Shown: positions 15,488-30,000, numbered from the stretch's first letter. The stretch is DNA of 64,000 bases from Bradyrhizobium sp. KBS0727 (GCF_005937885.2 NZ_CP042176.1:1049501-1113500), one strand, 5' to 3'. Notes: generated by a model not told the origin, from the sequence alone. Program-made: numbers and translations.

Positions 15488-16525
15488 ATGACCGTGGTCG
15501 TTCCCATTGGAAGCGCGAAGCCTGAGCCGGCCGCCCGGCCGGAACGTGTCGGCGTGCTGCTGGTCAATCTCGGCACGCCCGACACGGCGGATGCCCGGGG
15601 CGTGCGGGTCTACCTGAAGGAATTCCTCTCCGACCCGCGCGTGATCGAGGATCAGGGCCTGAAGTGGAAGCTGATCCTCAACGGGATCATCCTGCGCATC
15701 CGTCCCCGCCGCAAGGCCCGCGACTACCGGAAGATCTGGAACACCGAAAAGAACGAGTCGCCGCTGAAGACGATCACGCGCGCGCAGGCCGAGAAGCTCG
15801 CGGCTGGCATAGCCGACCATGACCACGTCGTTGTCGACTGGGCGATGCGCTACGGCAATCCCTCGATCCGATCGCGCATCGACGCACTGACCGTGCAGGG
15901 CTGCGACCGCCTGCTGGTGGTGCCGCTCTATCCGCAATATTCGGCAGCGACCTCGGCAACCGTCTGCGACGAGGTGTTCAAGGTGCTGGCCGGCATGCGC
16001 GCGCAGCCGACGCTGCGGGTGACGCCGCCTTATTACGACGATCCTGATTACATCGACGCGCTCGCGGTCTCCATGTCAGCGTATCTGGCGACGCTGCCGT
16101 TTCAGCCCGAGCTGATCGTGGCGTCGTATCACGGCATGCCGCAGACCTATGTCGACAAGGGCGATCCCTATTACGCGCAGTGCGTTGCAACAACGGACGC
16201 GTTGCGGAAGCGCATGGGGCTTGATGCCTCCAAACTGATGCTTACGTTTCAGTCGCGCTTCGGCTTCGACGCGTGGTTGCAGCCCTATACGGACAAGACC
16301 ATCGCGCAGCTTGCCAAGGATGGCGTGCGGCGCATCGCCGTCGTGACGCCCGGCTTCTCCGCCGATTGCCTGGAGACACTGGAAGAGATCGCGCAGGAAA
16401 ATGCCGAGATCTTCAAGCACAGTGGCGGCGAGCAATTTTCCGCCATCCCTTGCCTCAACGACAGTGAGCCCGGCATGGACGTCATCCGCCAGCTCGTGCT
16501 GCGCGAGCTGCAAGGCTGGATCTGA
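15488..16525 (+). CDS. hemH: Ferrochelatase
   Basis: Inserts Fe2+ into protoporphyrin IX as the last step of protohaem synthesis; soluble or membrane-associated. It is 345 residues, the normal size. Diagnostic segments are VGVLLVNLGTPD (21-32), VPLYPQYSAATSAT (145-158) and ASYHGMPQTYVDKGDPY with catalytic His215 at 212-228. The acidic region LETLEEIAQENAEIF follows CPGFSADC-like VTPGFSADC. The ATG at 15488 starts a short nonconserved N-terminus; the open frame extends far upstream through repeats without family similarity. Its last three codons and stop are repeated in tandem (see 16514-16561). Confidence 0.95.
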   Translation: MTVVVPIGSAKPEPAARPERVGVLLVNLGTPDTADARGVRVYLKEFLSDPRVIEDQGLKWKLILNGIILRIRPRRKARDYRKIWNTEKNESPLKTITRAQAEKLAAGIADHDHVVVDWAMRYGNPSIRSRIDALTVQGCDRLLVVPLYPQYSAATSATVCDEVFKVLAGMRAQPTLRVTPPYYDDPDYIDALAVSMSAYLATLPFQPELIVASYHGMPQTYVDKGDPYYAQCVATTDALRKRMGLDASKLMLTFQSRFGFDAWLQPYTDKTIAQLAKDGVRRIAVVTPGFSADCLETLEEIAQENAEIFKHSGGEQFSAIPCLNDSEPGMDVIRQLVLRELQGWI

Positions 16526-16561
16526 GGATGGATCTAAGGCTGGATCTGAGTCTGGATTTGA
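16514..16561 (+). repeat. Four tandem 12-bp units duplicating the hemH terminal codons and stop
   Basis: Units GGCTGGATCTGA, GGATGGATCTAA, GGCTGGATCTGA and GTCTGGATTTGA follow one another in frame. The first encodes the last residues Gly-Trp-Ile and stop of ferrochelatase. The next three read Gly-Trp-Ile-stop, Gly-Trp-Ile-stop and Val-Trp-Ile-stop. Slippage duplication is the simplest origin. Confidence 0.9.
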
Positions 16562-16664
16562 CGATTATGTGAAGCCGGCGGCTTCATCAAGGAAACGAGG
16601 CACTTGGCCGCGGTTCAGGGCGGGTACATCTGGCGGCCCCGAAACTCCCCCTTACCTGTACTAT

Positions 16665-16764
16665 AGCGTTTTCGAGCGAAGTGGGCACCGGTTCGCGTAA
16701 AGAAAACGCGTCAAAACAAAAGAGTAGAGCCCGGTTCTGATTCAATCAGAACCGATAAGGCTCT
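16665..16764. repeat. Dispersed repeat, family B copy 1, plus terminator-like hairpin
   Basis: Starts AGCGTTTTCGAGCGAAGTGG and runs through CCGGTTCGCGTAAAGAAAACG to CGCGTCAAA. GCGTTTTC/GAAAACGC can pair as outer arms. This copy is extended by a second hairpin, CGGTTCTGATT-CA-AATCAGAACCG-like (about 16731-16753). The 16526-16852 gap otherwise shows no gene; it holds the tandem units, this repeat and the qmcA leader. Confidence 0.85.
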
Positions 16765-16852
16765 AACGACGTTGTACTGAACCGGCGCGGCCGGCATTCA
16801 GACCAATAATAATACGTCCGCGGACATTGGTGATGCGGCTTTGGAGGACTTT

Positions 16853-17854
16853 ATGACTGGTTTCGACATTTTCGCGATTGCGTTTGTACTGCTCGTCATC
16901 GTCACGCTGTTCGCGGGCGTCAAGACGGTGGCGCAGGGCTACGACTGGACCATCGAGCGGTTCGGAAAATACACCCGCACACTGTCGCCGGGACTAAATA
17001 TCATCGTTCCCTATTTCGACCGCGTCGGGCGCAAGATGAACATGATGGAGCAGGTGATCTCCATTCCCGAGCAGGAAGTGATCACCAAGGACAACGCCAC
17101 CGTGACGGTGGACGGCGTCGCCTTTTTCCAGGTGTTCGACGCCGCCAAGGCCAGTTACGAGGTGTCCAATCTCGATCAGGCGATCATCGTGCTGACCATG
17201 ACCAACATCCGTTCGGTGATGGGTTCGATGGATCTCGACCAGGTGCTGTCGCATCGCGACGAGATCAACGAGCGCCTGCTGCGCGTGGTCGACGCCGCGG
17301 TGTCGCCGTGGGGGTTGAAGGTCAACCGCATCGAGATCAAGGATATCGTGCCGCCGGCCGACCTGGTCGAGGCGATGGGACGTCAGATGAAGGCCGAGCG
17401 CGTCAAGCGCGCCGACATCCTGCAGGCGGAAGGCCAGCGCCAATCTGAAATTCTTCGCGCCGAAGGCGCCAAGCAGGGCCAGATCCTGCAGGCCGAAGGC
17501 CGCAAGGAAGCGGCGTTCCGCGACGCCGAGGCCCGCGAGCGCTCGGCCGAGGCCGAAGCCAAGGCGACGCAGATGGTCTCCGACGCGATCGCCAAGGGCG
17601 ACGTCGCCGCGCTGAACTATTTCATCGCCGACAAGTACATCAAGGCGTTCGGGCAGTTTGCGGATTCGCCGAACCAGAAAATCCTGATGCTGCCGATGGA
17701 GGCGACCGCGATACTCTCGTCGCTCGCCGGCATCGGCGAAATCGCCAAGGCCACCTTCGGCGAAAGCGCGGCTTCCGCTGCGGCCGCCGCGCGGCGCGGT
17801 TCGGTGCCGCCAGCCGGCCCGACCCCGCCGCCGCCGTTCACGCCGCAGCGGTGA
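16853..17854 (+). CDS. qmcA: SPFH/Band 7 domain protein, QmcA/stomatin-like
   Basis: A 333-residue membrane-anchored scaffold protein of the paraslipin/QmcA group, thought to organise membrane microdomains and quality control. An N-terminal anchor (about residues 4-23) is followed by the SPFH domain (QGYDWTIERFGKYTRTLSPG, VTVDGVAFFQVFDA) and an Ala/Glu-rich coiled coil (about 180-240: ILQAEGQRQSEILRAEGAKQ). The C-terminus is Pro-rich. The ATG at 16853 is set by TTGGAGGACTTT. It is followed after 70 bp by an NfeD-like gene, the conserved partner of such proteins. Confidence 0.93.
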   Translation: MTGFDIFAIAFVLLVIVTLFAGVKTVAQGYDWTIERFGKYTRTLSPGLNIIVPYFDRVGRKMNMMEQVISIPEQEVITKDNATVTVDGVAFFQVFDAAKASYEVSNLDQAIIVLTMTNIRSVMGSMDLDQVLSHRDEINERLLRVVDAAVSPWGLKVNRIEIKDIVPPADLVEAMGRQMKAERVKRADILQAEGQRQSEILRAEGAKQGQILQAEGRKEAAFRDAEARERSAEAEAKATQMVSDAIAKGDVAALNYFIADKYIKAFGQFADSPNQKILMLPMEATAILSSLAGIGEIAKATFGESAASAAAAARRGSVPPAGPTPPPPFTPQR

Positions 17855-17924
17855 GGCTTTTCATTACCGCTCCCCGGAAGGAGAGCGGGGCGATACCGAG
17901 AAGGCAAATTTGAAGGGTCGTGTC

Positions 17925-18371
17925 ATGGCCGAGATGTTTTCGACGTTAGGCACCTGGAACTGGCTGATCTTCGGCTTCGTCCTGATGGCGCTGGAATTGC
18001 TCGCGCCGGGTGTGTTCCTGTTCTGGCTCGGGCTCGCCGCTTTGCTGGTCGGGTTGTTGTCGTTTGCGATCAACCCGGCGTGGCAGACGCAGCTCTTGAT
18101 GTTTGCGGTATTCGCGGTCGCTGCCGTGCCGGCGTGGCGTTATTTCGCGCGCAGCGCTTCCAGCCACAGCGTCAGCAATCCCTTTCTCAACAAGCGGACC
18201 GAAGCCCTGATCGGCCGGGTGTTCACGCTGGAAAAGCCGATCGTCAACGGCTCCGGCACGGTGCGGATCGACGACACCATCTGGCGCGTTGCCGGGCCGG
18301 ACACGCCGGCTGGCAGCCGGGTCAAGGTCGTGCAGGCCGACGGTGCCAGCCTGACGGTGGCGGCGGCCTAG
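17925..18371 (+). CDS. NfeD-like membrane protein (short form)
   Basis: A 148-residue protein with two or three N-terminal transmembrane helices (about residues 10-55 and 60-75) and a C-terminal OB-fold domain (EALIGRVFTLEKPIVNGSGTV...RVKVVQADGASLTV, quoted in parts). This is the short NfeD type (YbbK-linked) without the ClpP-like protease domain. Its position next to QmcA fits the known SPFH/NfeD pairing at the inner membrane. The ATG at 17925 follows GAAGGG. The stop overlaps the end of the convergent hxlR-type gene by 4 bp. Confidence 0.92.
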   Translation: MAEMFSTLGTWNWLIFGFVLMALELLAPGVFLFWLGLAALLVGLLSFAINPAWQTQLLMFAVFAVAAVPAWRYFARSASSHSVSNPFLNKRTEALIGRVFTLEKPIVNGSGTVRIDDTIWRVAGPDTPAGSRVKVVQADGASLTVAAA

Positions 18372-18715
18372 TTCGAACCGCTGATATGTTTGCTCCAGCG
18401 CTCCGCAAAACGGGTGAGGGGAAGGAAGGTCTGCTCCAGTTCGCGGCCCAGTGGTGTCAGGCGGTAGCCGTCGCCTTGTTCGAGTTCGACCAGGCCGGCT
18501 TCGCGCAGCTCGGTCAGCCGGGCCTGGACGATGGTCGGCGAGGCGTCGTCGCAGGCGGTGCGCAGCGCGCGCGAGGTCAAGGGAGCGTCGCGCAGCTCCC
18601 AGACGATCCGCAAGGTCCAGCGCCGGCCGAGCAGATCGAGCAGCGCCATGATCGGCCGGCCCGACCGGGAGCCGCGGACGGCCTGTTTCTTCGGGATGGA
18701 GGCCGGTTTTGCCAT
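18368..18715 (-). CDS. HxlR family transcriptional regulator
   Basis: A 115-residue winged-helix DNA-binding protein. HxlR features are MALLDLLGRRWTLRIVWEL (about 23-41) and TSRALRTACDDASPTIVQARLTELREAGLV, ending with the wing. HxlR proteins are often repressors of adjacent redox or detoxification genes. It is divergent from the CMD-family gene, and the 72-bp gap contains two palindromes (18736-18776) that are its likely operators, covering both promoters. This supports autoregulation and control of the neighbour. The usual HxlR Cys near the N-terminus is absent; the only Cys is in TACDDAS. Confidence 0.92.
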   Translation of the reverse strand: MAKPASIPKKQAVRGSRSGRPIMALLDLLGRRWTLRIVWELRDAPLTSRALRTACDDASPTIVQARLTELREAGLVELEQGDGYRLTPLGRELEQTFLPLTRFAERWSKHISGSN

Positions 18716-18735
18716 CGAAAGCCCTCTTGCGGATT

Positions 18736-18776
18736 GCTACATATATTGTAGCGTAGTGCTACGTTAAGTGTAGCAC
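18736..18776. promoter_or_regulatory. Tandem palindromic operators between hxlR-type gene and CMD gene
   Basis: Site 1 is GCTACA-TATAT-TGTAGC (18736-18752). Site 2 is GTGCTAC-GTTAAGT-GTAGCAC (18756-18776). Both share the GCTAC/GTAGC core and their centres are 22 bp apart, about two helical turns, so two dimers would sit on the same face. They occupy the middle of the divergent promoter region. Confidence 0.8.
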
Positions 18777-18787
18777 AGGAGTTGGTG

Positions 18788-19339
18788 ATGTCCCAGACCA
18801 TGTCGCGCCTCGCGCCGCTGGCGCCGCCTTATGCACCTGAAATCCAGGCGCAGTTCGACCGCGTCATGCGTGGCGCGCCGCCGCTGCTGCTGTTCCGCGT
18901 GATGGCGGGTCACGCCCGCGCCTGGGAGAAGTTCCGGGCCGGCAGCCTGCTCGATCGCGGCCCGCTGTCGTTGCGGGAGCGCGAGATCGTCATCGATCGC
19001 ACCTGCGCCCGAACCGGTTGCGAATACGAATGGGGCGTACATGTCGCGACGTTCGCGGAAGTCGCGCACCTGACCGACGTCCAGATCCGCGCCACCGTGG
19101 TTGATAACGCCGATGCCGCCTGCTGGTCGGCCGCCGAGCAGGCGCTGATCGCGGCTGTCGACGCACTGCACGACCGCGCGACGCTGACCGATGCCGAGTT
19201 CAAGGCGCTGTCGTCGCATTACGACGAGGCGCAGATTCTCGAGATCATCATGCTGTGCGGATTCTATCGCACCGTGTCGTATCTGGCGAACACGCTGGCG
19301 CTGCCGCTGGAGGAGAAGGCGGCGCGGTTTCCGAACTAA
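18788..19339 (+). CDS. Carboxymuconolactone decarboxylase (AhpD-like) family protein
   Basis: A 183-residue all-helical CMD/AhpD-fold protein. The family block DRTCARTGCEYEWGVHVATFAEVAHL (quoted in part; about residues 75-98) contains the Cys-Glu-Tyr-Glu-Trp and His of the subgroup annotated as CMD-like. The classic AhpD CxxC pair is not seen, so a peroxidase role is uncertain. The C-terminal part (LEIIMLCGFYRTVSYLANTLALPLE) is typical. The ATG at 18788 follows AGGAG. It is divergent from an HxlR regulator with tandem operators between, so it is probably repressed until an effector appears. Confidence 0.9.
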   Translation: MSQTMSRLAPLAPPYAPEIQAQFDRVMRGAPPLLLFRVMAGHARAWEKFRAGSLLDRGPLSLREREIVIDRTCARTGCEYEWGVHVATFAEVAHLTDVQIRATVVDNADAACWSAAEQALIAAVDALHDRATLTDAEFKALSSHYDEAQILEIIMLCGFYRTVSYLANTLALPLEEKAARFPN

Positions 19340-20349
19340 GCCACCCCGGCCCGCAGCAAATCGTGCAGATGCACGATGCCGACCGGCTTGCCGGCGTCGG
19401 TGACGATCAGCGCTGTTATCTTCGAGGAGTTGAGAATCTCCAGCGCCTCGCTGGCCAGCATGTCGCGGCCGATCGTTTTCGGATTACTCGTCATGACTTC
19501 GTCGACGCTGGCGGTCATCAGGTCGGAGCGCATGTGGCGGCGCAGGTCGCCGTCGGTGACGATGCCGGCGATATGGCCACGTGCGTCGGTGATGCCGACG
19601 CAGCCAAAGCCCTTCGACGTCATCTCGACCAGCGCATCCGACATCTTGGTGCCGAGCGGCTTCAGCGGCACGCTATCGCCGGCATGCATGAGGTCGCGGG
19701 TGTATTTCAGCAGCGCGCCGAGCTTGCCGCCGGGATGCAGCACGCTGAAATCGACCGAGGTGAAGCCGCGGCCTTCCAGCAGCGCGATCGCCAGCGCATC
19801 GCCGAGCGCCAGCATCATCAGCGAGGAGGTGGTGGGCGCGAGATTATGCGGGCAGGCCTCGCGCGCCTTCGGCAGCGTCAGCGCGACGTCGGCAGCCTTG
19901 GCGAGCGAGGATTCCCGCTCCGCGCTGATCGCGATCACCGGAATCCGGAAACGCTTGGCGTAGGTGATGAGATTCTTCATCTCCGGCTGCTCGCCGGACC
20001 ACGACAGCGCCAGGATGACGTCGTCGGCGGTGATCATGCCGAGGTCGCCGTGGCTCGCTTCCGCGGCATGGACGAAAAACGCCGGCGTGCCGGTCGAGGC
20101 GAACGTCGCGGCGATCTTGCGGCCGATATGGCCGGACTTGCCGAGCCCGGTGACGATCAGCCGTCCCTTGGCGTTTTTGATCCGGTCGGCGGCCGCGACG
20201 AAGGGCGCCCGCAGATCGGACTGCAGCGCCGCCGTGATCGCGGCGATACCGCTTCCCTCCGCATCCAGCGTGCGCAGGGCGGACTGGATGGCGGTGTCAG
20301 CGTGATCGGTGCCGGATGATTGTGCCATCAGCGGATTCGGATTGGCCAT
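19336..20349 (-). CDS. kdsD: Arabinose-5-phosphate isomerase, KpsF/GutQ/KdsD family
   Basis: Converts ribulose 5-phosphate to arabinose 5-phosphate, the first step to Kdo for lipopolysaccharide. A SIS domain (about residues 30-180; VTGLGKSGHIGRKIAATFASTGTPAFFVHAAEASHGDLG in parts) is followed by two CBS repeats (about 205-335; DLMHAGD, GIVTDGDLRR). At 337 residues it matches KdsD. The ATG at 20349 follows AAGGCAGAC. It is divergent from an outer-membrane protein gene; the 207-bp gap has a large GC-rich inverted repeat and CtrA-like sites. The stop overlaps the CMD gene end by 4 bp. Confidence 0.93.
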   Translation of the reverse strand: MANPNPLMAQSSGTDHADTAIQSALRTLDAEGSGIAAITAALQSDLRAPFVAAADRIKNAKGRLIVTGLGKSGHIGRKIAATFASTGTPAFFVHAAEASHGDLGMITADDVILALSWSGEQPEMKNLITYAKRFRIPVIAISAERESSLAKAADVALTLPKAREACPHNLAPTTSSLMMLALGDALAIALLEGRGFTSVDFSVLHPGGKLGALLKYTRDLMHAGDSVPLKPLGTKMSDALVEMTSKGFGCVGITDARGHIAGIVTDGDLRRHMRSDLMTASVDEVMTSNPKTIGRDMLASEALEILNSSKITALIVTDAGKPVGIVHLHDLLRAGVA

Positions 20350-20380
20350 GTCTGCCTTGAGAAGATGTCTGCTTCCAGGG

Positions 20381-20409
20381 AGGAGGGGCTCAGCCCCCGG
20401 ACCCCTCCT
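20381..20409. repeat. GC-rich inverted repeat upstream of kdsD
   Basis: AGGAGGGG (20381-20388) and CCCCTCCT (20402-20409) are perfect arms around 13 bp that includes GGGGCTCAGCCCC-type internal symmetry. It lies 32 bp before the kdsD ATG, within its presumed leader, so it could form an mRNA hairpin. Role unknown. Confidence 0.5.
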
Positions 20410-20462
20410 TAGCATGGCCCGCGCGGTGATGCGACGCGCAGCCGGCCGCTCTCAACGGCTCA

Positions 20463-20490
20463 TTAACCATAATTGTTTTAACTCCATTAA
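20463..20490 (+). promoter_or_regulatory. Candidate CtrA-binding sites upstream of outer-membrane protein gene
   Basis: TTAACCAT at 20463-20470 matches a known CtrA half-site form. Further TTAA boxes lie at 20478-20481 and 20487-20490 in an AT-rich stretch unlike the flanking DNA. Spacings (11 and 5 bp) differ from the classic TTAA-N7-TTAA, so support is partial. The site is about 95 bp before the barrel gene start. Confidence 0.4.
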
Positions 20491-20559
20491 CGACGTTTTC
20501 CGCGGCATTCGGGGCTCGTCATTTAAGTATCTGACGTTGTTGGGGTATTTTTTATCGTG

Positions 20560-22272
20560 ATGGCGGGTCCAGCAAGGGTCCGAAGCCTGCGCGCGCGTCC
20601 CGTTGGCGCGGCCTTGTCGTGCCTCGCGATGATCGCCCTGAGCGGAACCCGGGTTCATGCCCAGACCGTCACCCCCGACCTGTTCAGTTCGACACGCTCG
20701 AGCCAGATGACATCAGCGGATTCGCCGTTGCGCCGGACCAGCGCCGATGCCGCCGACCGCACCGGCGATGCCACCAGCGACACCCGGTTGCGCGATCAGG
20801 ACAGGCCCGCGCCGTCACGGATCGGACAGATCCCGCGTTATGGCACGGCCGCCGCCAGCGGCGCGGCGGACTGGGGCTACGACTCGCTCAACCGCAAACG
20901 CAAGCAGCCGAAATATTATCCGGGGCAGGTCAAGCCGAAGCCGCCGGTCGGGCCCGGCAATCCGCCACCACCGCTGGCGTCAGGCGCGCCGCGGCTTTCG
21001 GTTCCGCCGTCGCAATCCGCCAACAAGACCCCGATCGCGCCCGCGATGGCCGGCACCGTGGTCGGACAGCCGTTGCGCAAGCGGCTCAAGGTCGACGACG
21101 ATCCGTTCGGCGCGGTCGGTGATTACGCCGGCAGCTTCCTGATCAAATCGGCGCTCGAACTCTCGGCCGGCTATGACACCAACCCGGCCCGCACGGCGGT
21201 GCCCCGCGGATCGCCGTTCTATGTGGTCGCACCCGAATTCCTCGCCGTCTCCGACTGGGAGCGCCACGCGCTGGTCGCCGACTTGCGCGGATCCTTCACC
21301 GGCTACGGCAACACCTTTCCGCCGCCGGCCGACGGCACGGTCTCGCCGGCGCCGGTCAATCTCGATCGTCCGGATTTCATCGGCCATGTCGACGGCCGCC
21401 TCGACGTCACCAACGATACCCACCTGCTGGCGCAGACGCGGCTGCGGGTCGCGACCGACAATCCCGGCAGCCCGAACATCCAGGCCGGTCTCGCCAGATA
21501 TCCGGTCTATGCGTCGTTCGGCGGCACCTTCGGCGTCGACCAGAATTTCAACCGGCTGCAGATTTCCGCCGGCGCCACCGTCGACCGCACCGCCTATACC
21601 GACTCCAAGCTGACCGACGGCACCTTCTCCACCAACGACGACCGCAACTTCAACCAGTTCGGCGGCATCGGCCGCGTCAGCTACGACCTGATGCCCGGCA
21701 TCAAGCCGTTCATGCAAGTCGAGGGCGACAGCCGCGTCCATGACCTCAGGCTCGACCGCAACGGCTATGCGCGCGACTCCAGCGGCGGTTACGTCAAGGG
21801 AGGCACCAGCTTCGAGTTCTCGCGGCTCTTGATCGGCGAAATCGGCGTCGGCTACGCCGCGCGCGATTATGTCGATCCCAGGCTCATCCGGCTCGAGGGC
21901 CTTTTGGTGTCATCCTCGCTGATCTGGACCGTGACGCCGCTGACGACGGCCAAGTTCTATTCCGACACCGGGATCTCGGAAACCACGCTGCCCGGCACTT
22001 CGGGCGTGCTGACGCATACCTACACCGTCGAAGTCGATCATGACTTTCGCCGCTGGCTGACCGGGATCGGCAAGTTCACCTGGGGTTCGCTCGACTATCA
22101 GGGCGACAGCCGCTACGACAAGTTCTACTCGCTGTCCGGCGACGCGATCTACAAGATGAGCCGCAACCTCTGGCTCAAGGGCACGCTGCGCCGCGATTGG
22201 CTGGATTCGAATTTGCCGGGCAACAGCACGGCGTCGACGATCGTGATGCTGGGCGTGCGATTGCAGAATTAG
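20560..22272 (+). CDS. Outer membrane beta-barrel protein (BBP2-like family)
   Basis: A 570-residue exported protein. A signal peptide (about residues 1-35, ending RVHAQT) is followed by a low-complexity Pro/Arg/Ser-rich periplasmic stretch (about 40-180), then a C-terminal region of about 380 residues with alternating amphipathic strands and aromatic girdles ([38 protein letters not shown]). It ends LGVRLQN, typical of outer-membrane barrels. GTG at 20557 and ATG at 20560 are both possible starts. The upstream DNA is AT-rich with CtrA-like boxes. Exact transport or structural role unknown. Confidence 0.8.
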   Translation: MAGPARVRSLRARPVGAALSCLAMIALSGTRVHAQTVTPDLFSSTRSSQMTSADSPLRRTSADAADRTGDATSDTRLRDQDRPAPSRIGQIPRYGTAAASGAADWGYDSLNRKRKQPKYYPGQVKPKPPVGPGNPPPPLASGAPRLSVPPSQSANKTPIAPAMAGTVVGQPLRKRLKVDDDPFGAVGDYAGSFLIKSALELSAGYDTNPARTAVPRGSPFYVVAPEFLAVSDWERHALVADLRGSFTGYGNTFPPPADGTVSPAPVNLDRPDFIGHVDGRLDVTNDTHLLAQTRLRVATDNPGSPNIQAGLARYPVYASFGGTFGVDQNFNRLQISAGATVDRTAYTDSKLTDGTFSTNDDRNFNQFGGIGRVSYDLMPGIKPFMQVEGDSRVHDLRLDRNGYARDSSGGYVKGGTSFEFSRLLIGEIGVGYAARDYVDPRLIRLEGLLVSSSLIWTVTPLTTAKFYSDTGISETTLPGTSGVLTHTYTVEVDHDFRRWLTGIGKFTWGSLDYQGDSRYDKFYSLSGDAIYKMSRNLWLKGTLRRDWLDSNLPGNSTASTIVMLGVRLQN

Positions 22273-22277
22273 CTGTT

Positions 22278-22376
22278 GTCATGCCCCGCGAAGGCGGGGC
22301 ATCCAGTACGCCGCAGCTTCGCGATGTTTCACGGATGTCTGGAAGACTAGGTCCCCCGCCTGCGCGGGGGACGACC
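22278..22376. repeat. Dispersed repeat, family E (short module also found in D)
   Basis: Begins GTCATGCCCCGCGAAGGCGGGGCATCCAG (in parts: stem TGCCCCGC-GAAG-GCGGGGCA, 22282-22301) and ends with stem GTCCCCCGC-CTGC-GCGGGGGAC (22351-22372). The layout equals the terminal module of D1/D2, but the stem bases differ in pairs. It lies between the convergent barrel and gltD genes and may terminate both. Confidence 0.85.
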
Positions 22377-22380
22377 AATT

Positions 22381-23838
<1,458 letters not shown>

Positions 23839-23867
23839 AGAACCTGACGCCCCTGAACCTTTGCTCC

Positions 23868-23957
23868 GTCATTCCGGACCAGCGCATGAGCGCTGGATGC
23901 GGAACCTTGATGTTGTCTTGCGCGGCTCCGGGTTCGCGCGTCGCGCGCCCCGGAATT
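23868..23957. repeat. Degenerate family A-like palindrome between gltB and gltD
   Basis: Outer arms GTCATTCCGG and CCCCGGAATT are recognisable, but the internal stems differ (GCGC-ATGA-GCGC; CGCGCGTCGCGCG). It lies in the gltB-gltD intergenic region on the transcribed strand, a position where a stem-loop can affect the ratio of the two subunits. Confidence 0.6.
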
Positions 23958-23971
23958 GCGCCTGATGATGT

Positions 23972-28720
<4,749 letters not shown>

Positions 28721-28940
28721 CTCAATCCTCTCAAATAGGCTAAGGGCCACTGCATCGTCGGCGCACCTTGGGCGTTCGCGGCACCCACCGGGCCACCGCT
28801 CGTCCTCCGCGAGCCGCAATTTTCTAAATTCAGGCCTGGGCGTTCAACGTCCCTGAGGAACGGCCTTGCCTGCACTTCCCTGGAGCTCGAAGCACCCAGA
28901 TTTCGTTGCAATCCCTGTGCCGGGACCGCCCCGTAATTGA

Positions 28941-28955
28941 GACAGTGATACTGTC
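28941..28955. promoter_or_regulatory. 15-bp palindrome in the gltB upstream region (candidate operator)
   Basis: GACAGT-GAT-ACTGTC is a perfect 6-bp-arm inverted repeat in the 496-bp gap (28721-29216) between gltB and the divergent secreted-protein gene. AT-rich tracts near it (AAATTTTTGTCTATC) suggest the promoter is close. No convincing gene was found elsewhere in this gap. Confidence 0.45.
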
Positions 28956-29216
28956 CTAACTCCGACCATGCCAAATTTTTGTCTATCACACAAGCACGTG
29001 AGAGTCCTCGCTTGCATGGCTGATCCGTGCCTCTCGCGGGCCGAACCGCCGCCCCGGATTTGAGGCAAACGCGCCGCGATCCGGCCCAAGGACCGCCGGA
29101 TTTCGCGATGAAATTTGCGCTGGGGACGAATGGGTTCGCCCCGGGTACAGGCGAGAGGGCGAAAACGCTCCGGCCTTCGCGTTCAGAGGCGTTGGGATTT
29201 ACAGGAGCATTCAACG

Positions 29217-29879
29217 ATGAAGTTGTTCACCGGATGTTTGGCGGCGAGCCTGGTTCTGTTCGCGGCCGGCGCGCAAGCGCAGATGCTGGCGCCTTACACA
29301 CCCGCCTCCGATTTTGGCGGTCCCTATGCGGCGGTACCGGACGCCCCGGGCGCGCATTACGGCTACGGCCCGCGGCTGCTGCCGCCCGAGGAAGTCTATA
29401 CGGTGGTGCGCGAAAACGGGTTCTCGCCGCTCGGCATCCCCCGGCAGCGCGGCTTCGTCTACGCGATCGACGTGATCGATCGCCGCGGTGAAAGCGGCCG
29501 GCTGATCGTCGATGCCCGTGACGGGCGGATTATCCGCTTCAGGCCGGGTTACGGGATCGGGAACAATTTCAACGAGGAGCCGGCGGTGATCTACGGCCAG
29601 CCCGGGGCGCTGCCGCCGAACACCCTGGTCAAGGGCGAGCCGCGGCCGCCGCGGTCGATCCCGCATGTGGCCAGCCGTTCCGTGCCGGTGCCGAAGGCGA
29701 GTCCGCTCGCTGCCAAGCCCGAACCCCAGCCTGAACAACAGCAATCGGCGGCGACGCAGTCGAAGCCGGCGGAGGTGCCAGCGGCTCCGCCGGCCGTGAC
29801 GACCGGTCAGGCTCCCGCGAAGCCCGTGGCCGAGATTGCGCCGACGAAAGACATGCCGAAGGTGCAGGGGCTGGAGTGA
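29217..29879 (+). CDS. Secreted protein with PepSY-like domain and Pro/Ala-rich tail
   Basis: A 220-residue exported protein. The signal peptide (LFTGCLAASLVLFAAGAQAQ) probably cleaves after AQA. Residues about 55-105 (EEVYTVVRENGFSPLGIPR, RGFVYAIDVIDRRGESGRL, IVDARDGRIIRFRPGYG) have the pattern of the PepSY-like domains common in rhizobial secreted proteins. The rest is Pro/Ala/Lys-rich and probably disordered. The ATG at 29217 follows ACAGGAG; an open frame from 29115 has no signal peptide and is not favoured. Function unknown. Confidence 0.8.
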   Translation: MKLFTGCLAASLVLFAAGAQAQMLAPYTPASDFGGPYAAVPDAPGAHYGYGPRLLPPEEVYTVVRENGFSPLGIPRQRGFVYAIDVIDRRGESGRLIVDARDGRIIRFRPGYGIGNNFNEEPAVIYGQPGALPPNTLVKGEPRPPRSIPHVASRSVPVPKASPLAAKPEPQPEQQQSAATQSKPAEVPAAPPAVTTGQAPAKPVAEIAPTKDMPKVQGLE

Positions 29880-29925
29880 CGTAGCGCCTGCTAGCGTGGA
29901 GCTGAAGCGAACTTTCTATCGCGTA

Positions 29926-30000
29926 GTCATTCCGGGGCGCGAAGCGAACCCGGAATCTCGAGATTCCGGGACTGGTCCTGGCGGACCATCCCGGAATGAC
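29926..30000. repeat. Dispersed palindromic element, family A copy 3 (short form)
   Basis: GTCATTCCGGGGCGCGAAGC to ATCCCGGAATGAC with the GGAATCTCGAGATTCC palindrome and a TGGTCC/GGACCA stem. The GATGC/GCATC stem has been lost. It lies between the secreted-protein gene and the hsp20 terminator. Confidence 0.85.
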
